A stretch of DNA of 19,643 nt from Parachlorella kessleri (GCA_001598975.1 BBXU01000796.1:1-19643), one strand, 5' to 3'. Shown: positions 1-9,769, counted from the first letter of the stretch. Notes: generated by a model not told the origin, from the letters alone. Translations and numbers: made by a program.

Positions 1-944
1 GCGAGGCCGGGGGCGGGCCGCGCTGGGGGCCCAGGTAGATGTCGCCGGAGGGGGAGCGGTCAGACAGGGAGCTCTTGTCGAAGAACACGCTCTCCATAAG
101 GTCGCTGTGATTAGGAAAAGAAGGTAACACTAAAAAAGGCACAGAGCAGGTGCGTACAGGAGTTGGCAGGAGGGAAAGCGGCAGCCCTGCTGACGGATGA
201 CAAGTGGTGTTGCTGCAGAGGTGGTAGCCATGGGAAGAAAGGTGTACGATGGGAAGCCTGGTTCTCTACAGGTGACCGGATGAGGGGGTGGAGAAAACAC
301 TTCAACGAACGCACGAATGGGCAGTGGGTGCACTAGTTTACAACCTGGCGCCGCCAAACTGACCCTGCATCTATGCGAGCAACTCCCATCCTCAATGCTG
401 CCCCTCAAAGGTTACCCATAAAAGCACGCCACACCAAGTCTTTACCCTTCGCGGCAGGTGTCTGACTCTGACTCTGACTCTGACTTTTAAGCGCGCTTCC
501 AGGCAAACTAACCAAAACCAATCCTGCACTTCCCCTTGTCGCCAATATGTGATATGCCAAAACTCTCGGATAAGTGGCGTTTCTTAGCCAAGTAGGCCTT
601 CCTCAAACCCAGCACCTCGACGAGCACCAGGAGGCGAGTCAGCTCCCAGTGACGGACGCGCAGGGATATGCTCTCACCTCAGGTCATCCGGCTCCAAGCC
701 AGCAGGCAGCTTCTGGCACTCGGCCTGGTCCTTGACAGCCAGCAACTCCTCCCTGGAGGCCATCATAATCCCAGCATCGCTCGCCATACCAAGGCACGCC
801 CAGCGACCAAGAGACGGGCACTAGTATCGAAGTCCTGTTCAAAGTCGGTGCCTACCTGCTGTAACTTGTCCTGGCACGGCGCTCAGCTGGCGTAGCGGCC
901 TCGCTGGCCGAGGCGCTGGGAGAAGAGTCGGATGAGCTGGACAT
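1..944 (-). CDS. unrecognised Ser-rich protein, N-terminal part (partial gene)
   Basis: Product not recognised. Three exons can be read on the minus strand: exon 1 944-856 (ATG at 944), exon 2 779-678, exon 3 from 104 to the left edge. Phases fit (89 nt, then 102 nt, then one base completing a codon), donors are GTAGGC and GTGAGA, and the last acceptor is CACAG. The protein opens with a Ser/Ala-rich acidic stretch (MSSSSDSSPSASASEAATP), then a charged helix-like segment (REELLAVKDQAECQKLPAG), then ESVFFDKSSLSDRSPSGD in exon 3. No signal peptide or membrane segment is visible in this part. The 573-nt intron between exons 2 and 3 holds a short TCTGAC repeat and nothing else recognisable. The exon 1-2 junction is the weakest call because the acceptor (GGCGAG) lacks a pyrimidine tract. 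It is divergent from the dapB-type gene at 1373. Confidence 0.5.
461..484. repeat. (TCTGAC)4 short tandem repeat
   Basis: Four perfect head-to-tail copies of TCTGAC lie in the long intron of the leftmost gene. It is a simple microsatellite with no visible role. Confidence 0.85.
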
Positions 945-1372
945 GACGGGCTCCGACAATTACTAGCAACAAAACAAGGGGAGTATAGGTATCTAGCAGA
1001 AGGGCCAAAAGGAAGGGCAGTGCTGAGGCGTATCCGAAGGGCAGAGGGGGCTTTTACAACACTCAAAAGCAGTAGGAAAGCAAAGCTGGTAATTGAAGTT
1101 GCAACGAGGACAGAGTAACAGAAATGGAGTCACGACAAGGGAGATGAGACAGATCAGACAAGGCACAGCTGCGTGTGAAGAAAGTTTACGACTGCTAAAA
1201 TGGGTTGAAGAAGGTTGGGATTGAGGGGGAAGGCTGGGATTGATTGCCAAGTCCCAACTCTTCCGCGAGAAAGCAAGAACTTGTAACTTGGCGCGCCGTG
1301 GGTCCAGTGTCTCAGGCTAATCGATGGCAAGTACATTGGAATTGGTGGAGTGCAGGATCTAGGAACGACGTC
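945..1372. other. divergent intergenic region between the left gene and the dapB-type gene
   Basis: This 428-bp stretch separates two start codons that point away from each other, so it should hold both promoters and both 5' UTRs. I see no convincing TATA box; a weak AT-rich patch (GTATAGGTATC) lies near 983-993. Short open frames on both strands here lack family resemblance and are treated as chance. Confidence 0.5.
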
Positions 1373-4037
1373 ATGCACTCGCAGGTCACCTGCCATCGCA
1401 CTCTTGCCCACGCATGTGGACCTGGCCGCAGGAAGGCAACAGTCCGGTCTGCTCGGGGGCTTCCACTGGTTACCATGGCAGCCCAGGCTGGCAACGGGCT
1501 GCCGCCTGTCATGGTCAACAGCTGCACTGGCAAGGCATGTGACCTTGGCAAAGAAGTTTGCTGACACACTGCGGCTGGTTGCCAGCCTTGGAAGCAGCCA
1601 CCTGGTGCCTTCAAGCCTCGTACCCTGCTTTTGCTGCACATCTAGCAGCCACTGGGAGTGCCCGAGTACAGGCGAGCGTTGTCAAGCCGCCTGGGTGCCC
1701 TCCTGAGAGCCCCCCCAAACTGCCGACCCACCAACACCAGTACCTTGTCTGCAGAACACTTCCACCAGCAACAAGCCCCAGGGAATGCCGTGTATGCAGA
1801 TGGGCCACGCTACCGCTGAGGCGGTTGTTAGGGCGGGGCTGACCCTCGTGCCCTACAGCTTCACCGGGGCCTCCGAGGCGGTGGCAGTGGGCAACACCGG
1901 CGTGTGCGGCATCCCGGTGGAACTAGTGGGTCCGGCAGAGCGGCAGAAGGCGCTGGAAGCTGTTAGGGAGCGCTATCCGGGCCTCATCATGGTTGATTAC
2001 ACGCTGCCCTCAGCTGTGAATGGTGGGCCCATGCTGCTGTTTCTGGTTGGGGATATGACAGGCCTGCTCAGGGGGTACGGTGCCCCTGGGGGGGCTGGAG
2101 GTGCCTTGTTACAGCATTAGTGGCCCCTTTCTTGACAGCTGAATAGAGGTGCCGCAAATGCATAGCGGCGGTGAGTACAAGAGGATCTTGCCTGATGATA
2201 TTTGATTATGAAGGGTGCTGTATGTCGCGAGTTGAATGTGTCACTGATGACAGCAGGCAAACAGGGCACTCCCATTCAGGATGGGCTGGTGCGAGGGAGT
2301 CTAGGGGTGCCTTGGACATCCTTACGTTGCACAGTGGTCTTTTTTATTTACTGTGGTCACACCGACATTGCTTGGCCGCAGAGAATGCGCGCTTTTATGC
2401 GGAGAACCAGCAACCCTTCGTGATGGGGACCACCGGTGGCGACCGCGAGAAGCTCATAGAGGACGTCAGGGCAGCCGGCGTGTATGCTGTCATTGCACCA
2501 AACATGGGCAAGCAGGTGGGTGTTGCTCACATTCTGGTGCTTTCATGCCAGGGATCTTGATGAATGACGGACGGTTGACGGTACAGCAAGCATACCCAAG
2601 TCGATGGCATGGGGTCATGTCCGTGGCAGCCTCACTGCAAGTCCAGGGAGCGCCCAACTGTTGACAGCCTCTACTGCGAGTGGACAGTTGATAGGTGGCG
2701 GAAGGCAACTCGCTGCATAGCAGCCATCATTGGTACTCAAACGCTCCCATGAGTGCATATGCTTGTGCGGAACACGTTGGAGCCTCGGACAGAGATGTCT
2801 TGCCCGCCTCTTTTCCCAGCCTCACACTGTGTCGCTCCGACGGCCGCCTCCCTTGACACGCACGCCTGCCTGCAGATTGTGGCCTTCCAGACCATGATGG
2901 AGCTGATGGCAGAGAAGTTCCCCGGCTGCTTGTCCGGCTACCAGCTGCGGGTGGTGGAGAGCCACCAGCGGAAAAAGGCCGACACAAGCGGCACGGCCAA
3001 GGCGGTGGTGCAGTCGTTCAACAAGATGGGGCTGCCGTATCAGGAGGTGCGCGGGTGGGGCCTGCCGTCTTATGTTATGAGTTTGTGACACCAGCTGCAC
3101 GGGCAAAGGGGGGTGGTCGGATCCCTGCACCGAAGTGGGGCGGCGGTGTTAATGGAAAGTACTAGGCATACGGTCTTCCAGGGTTGGTTCATGTATGGAG
3201 GATGCAGAAGCGCTTGTTTAGGTTGGCTGCCTGCTGGCAGTGTTGGTGCAGCTTGGTGCTTGGTAACTGCAGGCTAGCAAGGCGCGCCGCAAGGCGCGCT
3301 CGCTTCACAGCTTGGTCAAGCGAGGCGGCATGCCCCGCATCTTGGTGTATGTCAATTTGTTGCTGTTAAGCACAGCAGCTTTGGCGCAAGAGCCCCTGAC
3401 TGGCCGCCCTCCTACCTGCCTTGACCTGCCTGCCTGCCTGCAGGGCGACATAGAGAAGGTGCGCGATGAGCAGGGCCAGCTACACCGCATGGGGGTGCCG
3501 CAGCAGTATGTGGACGGCCACGCCTTCCACACATACACGGTCACCTCACCGGACGGCACAGGTGGGTGTGGTGTGCGAGCGCACCGCCTAAGCTGCGCGG
3601 ATGGATGCTTTCGCACTTATCCAGGTCTGGCTGCTACAATGAGAAACACTCATAATGACAATTAACGGGCCAAAGCTGAGCCAGCCGCCTCCATACCCTG
3701 CCGGTGTTACGTTTCAGGCATGGCTGCTGTAAAGCAACCAAACTTGGCGCGCATGCCAGCGCGCCTTTCTCTATCTGTAGGACCCGCAGTCGGCAGGCAT
3801 GTCTGTCGGATACTACTTTCGCCCACAGACACCTTTCACTAGTTTGTACCACTGACCCCCTCAAACCCCCCTGATGGTGCAGTCACGCTCGAGTTTAAGC
3901 ACAATGTGTGCGGGCGTGAAGTGTATGCGGAGGGCACCGTAGATGCAGCCATCTTCCTCGCAAGGAAGATAGAGGAGGGCAGCGAGCAGCGGTTATTCAA
4001 CATGATAGACGTGCTGTCCGCAGGTGCAATGCGGTGA
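1373..4037 (+). CDS. DAPB: 4-hydroxy-tetrahydrodipicolinate reductase, plastid type (DapB/DHDPR)
   Basis: Reduces 4-hydroxy-tetrahydrodipicolinate with NAD(P)H in the diaminopimelate route to lysine, expected in the chloroplast. Exons: 1373-1534, 1800-2022, 2382-2515, 2876-3046, 3444-3561, 3883-4037; total 963 nt, 320 aa, close to plant enzymes without their longer leaders. The start at 1373 is the first in-frame ATG and gives a basic, Ser/Thr/Arg-containing leader of about 35 residues, typical of a transit peptide. The nucleotide-binding turn NSCTGKMG spans the exon 1-2 junction. GTTGGD (about 144-149) follows, and the catalytic and substrate-binding segment ESHQRKKADTSGTAKA has its histidine near residue 203. 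The C-terminal GHAFHTYT, NVCGREVYAEGTVDA and NMIDVLSAGAMR are as in plant DHDPR. Intron 1 begins GC (GCATGT) instead of GT; the only GT nearby would shift the frame. Introns are 265-397 nt with no other gene seen inside. Confidence 0.93.
1535..1799 (+). other. GC-AG intron (intron 1 of the DapB-type gene)
   Basis: The exon ends CTGGCAAG and the intron begins GCATGT; the acceptor is TATGCAG before ATGGGCCAC. Only this GC donor joins the conserved CTGK to MG in frame. The GT at 1539-1540 would add four bases and break the frame. Confidence 0.82.
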
Positions 4038-4532
4038 CACGGCCAGTCGCTGACTCTCACAGATATTGAGTTGCTGCTTCCCTTTCGCCATACTGTTTGA
4101 TGCGGGACTACATATGGTCTGCGTCTTGGCAGGCAACCAGGTGCCCCTCTGCGTACTGCGTGTGGCATTTTGCTTCTTGTTGATACTGCTCTATTGTCAA
4201 GCGGACCATCGTTGTGTGCCGGGGCCCACAGCTGCATCCGCCGGGCCAGGCACCACGCTGGCTACTTTGTTTATGCTTCTTGGCTTGATTGCAAGCTAGA
4301 ATCACTGACTTAGGACCGCCCTAGACAAGTACCACCTCGTCCCGCCTGTGGGGTTAGCAGTCAAGGAGGTTCCAGGTTTGTGAAAGTCCCTTGGACCCCG
4401 TGCTGTGCACCGTAGCAGCAGCGGGAGCGCTACATGAGTCAGTGGCAACAACGGTAAACCGAGGCATCTGACATGCGTGCTGTAAGTAGCACGTCACAGT
4501 TTTGACAATACTTGGCTTAAGCGCAGCAAGGC
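4038..4532 (+). other. intergenic region between the DapB-type and ERGIC-type genes
   Basis: This 495-bp stretch lies between two genes on the same strand. It must contain the 3' UTR of the first and the promoter and 5' UTR of the second. The only TGTAA is at 4481-4485, just before the next start codon, so the two transcripts may abut or overlap. No TATA box or RNA gene was recognised. Confidence 0.5.
4481..4485 (+). terminator. candidate poly(A) signal TGTAA for the DapB-type gene
   Basis: TGTAA is the usual chlorophyte polyadenylation motif. This copy is 444 bp past the stop and is the only one between the two genes, so it is less certain than the others in this window. Confidence 0.4.
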
Positions 4533-7500
4533 ATGGTGTGGTACAGCAAGCCCGAAGTGGCACATGTTAAGTGGCATAAACTCTCAAGCTTCAGTGCGTA
4601 CTCGAGGGCTGATCCGCGGTTGTGTCAGCAGACGGTACATGGAGCCTTGGGTGAGATCGGTTAACCAAGTGTGGCCCCAGTGATGGCTGGCCTTTGCCAC
4701 CTGTCTTGCGAGCGTAGAGGGCTGAGGTCAAACAGAACATCACACTTTTGGTCTGCAGTGACTCTTGCCGGGGTTGTGCTGGCCCTGGTTCTACTCATAG
4801 CTGAGGTGAAGAACACCATGACCACCCGCATAGTGCAGGAGGTAGGCGAGTCTTTCTGCTGTCCTTCTGCTTTTCAGTAGGGCCAGTACAAGTGCTCACA
4901 GTGGTCATGTTAGCACTGCATGTGCAAGACACACAGCAGGCGCTTCTCTCTAGGCTGTCACAGCTGTGGCGTGACGTAGAGGGAGCACTGGTGGAAGGAG
5001 ATTCCATTCTGTGGAAGTATGTTGCAGCTGCTTAACTGCATACCGCACGCTGGGGCCAACATGGTGCAATTTGCAGCTGCCTGGTATGTAGCTAAGCTTC
5101 AAACTGTCTGAAGTGCAGCTGATCTGGCTCAACCACTACCTACAGAAGGCCTGGCCTCTCGCCAGCTCACATTGATTGCTGTGTGGGTGCAGCTCAAGGT
5201 GGACACTTCACGCAACGAGCGGCTGCACATCACGTTCAACATCTCATTCCCAGCGCTGCCCTGTGAAGCCCTTGCGATGGACATCCAGGACGTATCTGGC
5301 CGGTTCCAGACGGACACGTCCATAACGCACGCCAAGTAAGCCCGGGTGGGTCTCCTATTTGGTGGCTGTTGGCTGGGTGCCTCCCCTACTGTCTGCTTTT
5401 TGTTCCTCCCGCCGGGGGTTGTTGCCAAAGAGTAGTTGCTAGTGGCTTGAGAATTTTCAAGGTTGTGAGCATGTAGCGCGTAGGTTGGCCATGTGGCTCG
5501 ACTTGTAGCGCACAACTTGCTCCTGCTGGTGGGCAGTGAGGGGGCCGTGCTGGATGGAGGTTACCTACCTGGCTAACTACCAGACCAACATGTGGGCTAC
5601 CTACCTGGAGCATGATATAGGTCAGAGTGCGCACAGGAGCAGACTTCGTGTGGCCCAACTGCAGCACGTTCAATCCCAAGAGAAAGTGCCCCATCAACGG
5701 TGTAACGCACTGCGACGCCTGTGGCAAATATCATAGCATGCATGGTGAGTACTGGAGAATTCGCAAGCCGCAAGTGCACACTGGGTGTTTCCCGCCCAGC
5801 CCACATCCCAGCCACCTTGCGAGCCGCCCACCCACCCAGTGTGCGCTTGCGGCTTGCGAAAATATTCAGAACTCACCATGCCTGTTATGATATTTGCCAC
5901 AGGGGTTGCAGTGCGGGACACCGGTGATATGGCACCTTCTCTTGGGGTTGACTGCGCTGCAGTGGGGGCACACGAAGTCTGCTCCTGCGCGCACCCTGAC
6001 CTCTATCACAGCATGAGATGCCAGCCTGCCCTTGGTGGGCTGCTGGGCGGACGGGAGTTATGCGCCCTATGGTGTACCGCCGCTCAAGTGCATGATTGTG
6101 CAGCCAGCCAACACTGCCAGTGCACCTGGCCGTGAATGGTTTCTGTGGCCGGAGGTCGATGTCGGAAGCTGCCTCGCCAGTTGCCAGCCTCTGGTGCGTG
6201 ACCATGCATCGCAGGAATGGCGAGGTACATAAGTTCCAGCTAAGCGCGGAGGGGCGGCGGTTGCACATCAAGGAGTACACGCCTCCCAACTTTCGCTCCT
6301 CAAACCCTTTCTCCATCATGCTTGATCAGACGGTGGGCGTGCACATGGCAGGGGCCAGGGTTTGTTTGGTGCCGAGTAGTGGCTGCCGGTGCAGCTGTTT
6401 CACCAACAGGGTGCCCTAGGGCAGCAGGCACAACAAGGCCTCGGTAAAATTGCAATGCGCAGGTAATTGCGCGCATTGAATGTGGGCCTTGTGTGAAGCT
6501 TGGCCACGTCTTGCCCTAGCCGCATCATGGTTCAAGCAGCTTTGCAGCATTTGAGCGCCGGCTGCCAGGCATTGATTCCCAAGCTGCAGGCATTACCCAG
6601 CAAGTCTCACGTGCTGCTTGACATGTGCACGCCTCCTGTAAGTTTTCAAGGCTGCTGGCCGTGCTGTGCTGTGCAGGACATGGACAACATGCGGGCGGCC
6701 ATGAAGCGGCACGAAGGCTGCCTTATATACGGCTGGGTGGAGGTGCCGCGCGTGGCCGGCAACCTGCACTTCACAGGTGGGCGGGCAGGCACCCTAGGCC
6801 GCTGCTAGGCAAGGACCATTCCATGCCTTGGCGGTCTGGTTCATCCGCATAGGGCTTGGAGAACTAGAGCCGCGAGTGCAGCTTGGGCAATTGCTTGGTT
6901 CTTGGGTACCAACTAGTGCACAGCCCGGTGATCGTCCTATCTAGATAGGGAAGGCGCATGCGTGGCATCTGGCATGGTTGTGCGGCCTGGAAGAGCCAAC
7001 ATCGACTGCTTGCAATGGGGGACGCTACTCCGCGCAAGTGGTGCACAAAGCCAGGTGTTGGCCGTGCCTTGCGCGCAGGGGTAGCTCCCCGGGTAGGACA
7101 CCAGGCCGGCTTGCAGAATTCTAGGCTAGTCTAACAGCGTACCACCACCTGACCATGCTGCTGTGAGTCCCATAAGTGGGGCCGGCTTGTAGGTGGAGGC
7201 TGATCAGCCACGACAAACCTGGTGTCTGTTCCGTGTATGTGAGAAGCTGATGAATGGTGGCATGGCTTGGTGATGTTACGCTACTGTTGCTGCAGTGCGG
7301 CCGGAGGCCCTCTACCTGAGCATGAACATGGAGGATATCATAGACGCCCTCACCGGCCGGCATCGGCAGTTGCATGGGGAGGTACGCTGACCGCTGTTGG
7401 GTTGATTGCTGGCCATGCGGGGCTGTGGCTTAGCTGCTGGCTGGCTGGCTTCTTGGCTCGCTGTTGGCTGCAGATGCACATCGGATCTGGCTTACGGCCC

Positions 7501-9070
7501 AGGGTCTGGTCAAGCCTGTATCTGTTGCGAGCCGGCTGGCTACATCTCTGCATCGGCAGCCCCGAGTAGCCATGGCTAGTACCCTGGCTTGAAGTACCCC
7601 TGTCTCCCCTTCCGACTGCAGGTTCACGCTGACTCATCCCTACTAAACGCCAGCCATGTCATTAACAGCTTCAACTTTGGGCCGCCTTTCCCGAGCCAGA
7701 GGAATCCCCTTGAGGGAATGCGGCGAATTGATCGCAAGGCCACCGGCATCGACAAATACTTCGTCAAGGTGGTGAGTCTCAAGCGCTTGCTACTACCGCG
7801 CGTCGGGTCACGCTGTCAGAGCTTTAGTTGGAGCTCGTAGGCATCGGTCGCAAGCAAAACCAGCCAACCAAAACTACGGGACTGTGTTGATTGATGGAAT
7901 GGGTTGTTGCCTGCCAATGACTGGTTGCATGCGGCCTACCGTCGGCCAGCATATGAGCTGGTAGGGTCCAGTGTTGGGGGTCAAGGACTTTGAAGTAAAT
8001 AATCCTAGATGGTGGTGAGGTAGACTGTGCAGAAAAGGCGTCAAAGACTTTACAAGGGGGGAGTTTGGTGGGTGGTGGACAGCACTGCATGAGGACTCAA
8101 ATGAACAGGAACCGAGCCTGCATTCCAGGCTGGGGCACATTTGCGCGATCCCATTAGCCCCTGCTGCCAACAAAGCCTGCGCAAGCAGGCTGCAGGTTGG
8201 CACACACTCACCATGGAGCCCCGTTGCTGAAGGAAGTGCCTTGACCTTGAGGGGTTCGGATTTTAGAGGCTCGGGCTGGCAGACCAATGGCTGGGCCGCG
8301 CCTCTGCAGGTCGCCACGGACTACCACTCGCTGTTTGGCTGGAAGCTGCGCACCCACCAGTACAGCATGACCGAGTACTACCACCGGCTACAAGAGTTCG
8401 AGAGCTCGCCCCCGGCCGTGTTCTTCCTCTACGACATGTCGCCCATACTGGTGGTGAGCGAGGCGAGCCTGGAGGCGTGCTGGCCCTGCTGGGCTCGGCG
8501 GCACCAGCAGTCCACGCTGTGTGACTGTGTGGGCTAGTACCCATTGGGAGGCCTCACAAGACGGAGTGGTTAGGCGAGCCTGACTTTGTGGGTTGACGGC
8601 GGTGGGCACGATTCAGAGGCACGTGTCAACAAATGGTTAGACAGCAGTTTGGTGGTCGCCGGCTGCGCCAGTGAGCAAGGTGGGCATGATCTGAGGGGTA
8701 GCTGAGCTCCGGTGGCAGGGCGGCTCACAAGGCATTTTTACCCTGGACCGCAAGGCGGCGGTTGCTTCCTCAAGCCTGGCACGCAGCTGCAGTAGGCGGC
8801 ACCTTGTCGATGCTGGCTGCACAGTGCGGGCGGTACCGACGTTGCTGAGTGCAAGACGACCACTGTTGAACCGGTATCGAGCCCAACTGCCTCCCCCCCT
8901 TGGTACAGGTCATCAAGGAGACTCGGCCAGGGCTGCTGCGGTTGCTGGTGCGGCTGTGTGCGGTGGTGGGTGGCGTGTTTGCAGTGACGCGGCTGCTGGA
9001 CAAGCTTATACATGCCCTGGTCACATCACTCCTGGGGCAGCAAGGGCGGAAGCCCAAGCGGATGGTATGA
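4533..9070 (+). CDS. ERGIC/Erv41-Erv46 family ER-Golgi cargo receptor
   Basis: Membrane protein of COPII/COPI vesicles that cycles between ER and Golgi and retrieves or carries cargo. Exons: 4533-4650, 4759-4841, 5193-5335, 6215-6332, 6677-6776, 7296-7381, 7622-7771, 8310-8453, 8909-9070; total 1104 nt, 367 aa (human ERGIC3 383). A short cytosolic N-terminus with FSAYSRADP (family: DAYPK) is followed by a first membrane segment at about 40-56. The luminal domain has VDTSRNERLHITFNISFPAL, GWVEVPRVAGNLHF, FGPPFPSQRNPLEGMRR, IDKYFVKVVATDYHS and THQYSMTEYY, then FFLYDMSPILV. The second membrane segment is near 322-345 and the tail is basic (GRKPKRMV). Sequons NIS and NAS lie in the lumen. The Cys-rich CCNTC segment of ERGIC3 is absent, so the Erv41 or Erv46 subfamily is uncertain. 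Intron 3 (879 nt) carries an inverted zinc-finger repeat; the other introns (108-538 nt) show nothing recognisable. Confidence 0.9.
5621..5744 (+). pseudogene. zinc-finger exon-like fragment, left copy (GATA-like, degenerate)
   Basis: The 124-nt open module reads VRVRTGADFVWPNCS, then PKRKCPINGVTHCDACGKYH, and is bounded by TATAG and GTGAGT. The ending C-x2-CG-x-Y-x3-H resembles the second half of a GATA-type zinc finger (CNACGxYxxxH). The first zinc-ligand cysteine present in the sister copy is Trp here, so this copy should not bind zinc normally. If spliced into the host mRNA it would be read in another frame and meet a stop, so it is not an exon of the cargo receptor. The GATA assignment is inferred from spacing only. 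Confidence 0.5.
5877..6000 (-). pseudogene. zinc-finger exon-like fragment, right copy (GATA-like, ligands intact)
   Basis: On the minus strand the module reads FVCPHCSAVNPKRRCHITG, then GVPHCNPCGKYHNRH, with C-x2-C-x16-C-x2-C and a CGxYxxxH end similar to GATA fingers. It is preceded by AGAG and followed by GTGAGT; read through the donor, a stop comes within a few codons. No partner exons were found beside it, so I treat it as an exon fragment copied from a multi-exon zinc-finger gene elsewhere. A nested minus-strand gene is the alternative. Confidence 0.5.
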
Positions 9071-9250
9071 CGTCGGCAGTGTGAGAGTGAGAGTTCTGAG
9101 TGTGCGTGTGTGTTACTGTTCCTGACAGGGTGGTTAGTTTGCCCGTGCTGTGGCTGCTTAATCTTGCAAGAGTCTTCGAGAGGAATGAAAACGACGTCTG
9201 CCTCGCAACGGCTTCCAGTGTGGCATGACGTGCTTCTGACCAGGTTTCCG

Positions 9251-9255
9251 TGTAA
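9251..9255 (+). terminator. poly(A) signal TGTAA of the ERGIC-type gene
   Basis: Chlorophyte-type TGTAA 181 bp past the stop codon at 9068-9070, a normal 3' UTR distance. Confidence 0.6.
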
Positions 9256-9488
9256 AGCTGTTACCAGCGTAAAGGGAGGTCTGAGTGTGACTGGTAGGTG
9301 ACCACACAGCTTGCGCACGGGGACTTGGGAGTGACGCTGTGCTTGCTTGGCCACAGCTTTACACCCAACTTCACATAAGGGCCTTCTACTCTGCTCCCCA
9401 TTTCCTGCCCACGTAATACCCTCCTTCATATCTAGTCCCGTGAAAAGCAAGCAACCCATCTGCCTAGCACCCTCCGTGGCCTGTCCGG

Positions 9489-9518
9489 ATCCCTCAGAAT
9501 CCCTCGGAATCCCTCGGA
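9489..9518. repeat. three tandem copies of ATCCCTCRGA
   Basis: The 10-nt unit occurs three times in a row; the first differs at one base (CAGA against CGGA). It lies in the convergent 3' region with no visible function. Confidence 0.8.
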
Positions 9519-9769
9519 GCAGCGGATGCAATTGGATACATCCTACTGGCTCCCTCGCCAGCGTAGAACTCTTCCCTCTCTTGGCACCGCCTGCTGCCAT
9601 GAATAATCACTAGGTTCCACATCCACCGTGCCACAACCGCCCACTTGCGGCCTAAGGCAGTCTCCCAGAGAGACCTGCTGGATCAGAACTCAGGCACGAA
9701 ACGCAACAGAACTCAGGCTCATTCTGCATCCAGCCCTGCCAGTTCAGTCCAGCCCAGCCCTACTCCCTG

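Larger units (their letters stand above)
5611..6016. repeat. foldback: imperfect inverted repeat inside intron 3 of the ERGIC-type gene
   Basis: The left arm, about 5611-5787, is matched in reverse complement by the right arm, about 5833-6016, around a 45-nt loop. Shared blocks include GGAGCAGACTTCGTGTG, TGTGGCAAATATCATA and TTCGCAAGCCGCAAG. Across the exon-like 124-nt core I count 18 differences (about 85% identity) and no indels. Each core is preceded by AG and followed by GTGAGT, like an exon with its splice sites. Transcribed with the host gene, the arms could pair into a long hairpin. No transposase, obvious terminal motif or target-site duplication was seen. Confidence 0.85.

Noticed and set aside
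1244..1372. Longer N-terminus for the DapB-type protein
   Set aside because: The open frame extends upstream but position 1244 is TTG. The first in-frame ATG is 1373, which gives a suitable transit-peptide-like leader. The ATG at 1475 would remove that leader.
2236..2260. C/D-box snoRNA in a DapB-type intron (CTGATGA)
   Set aside because: The C-box match is imperfect and no D box with terminal stem could be found at a suitable distance.
5621..5744. The left zinc-finger module as an exon of the cargo receptor
   Set aside because: Exon 3 ends in phase 2. Inserting the 124-nt module puts it in a frame that reaches a stop, whereas direct joining of exon 3 to 6215 gives AKNGEVHKF in frame.
8770..9600. 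276-codon open frame on the minus strand
   Set aside because: It is antisense to the well-supported last exon of the cargo receptor and its 3' UTR, with no family resemblance and no splice or start context. Long chance frames are common in GC-rich DNA.
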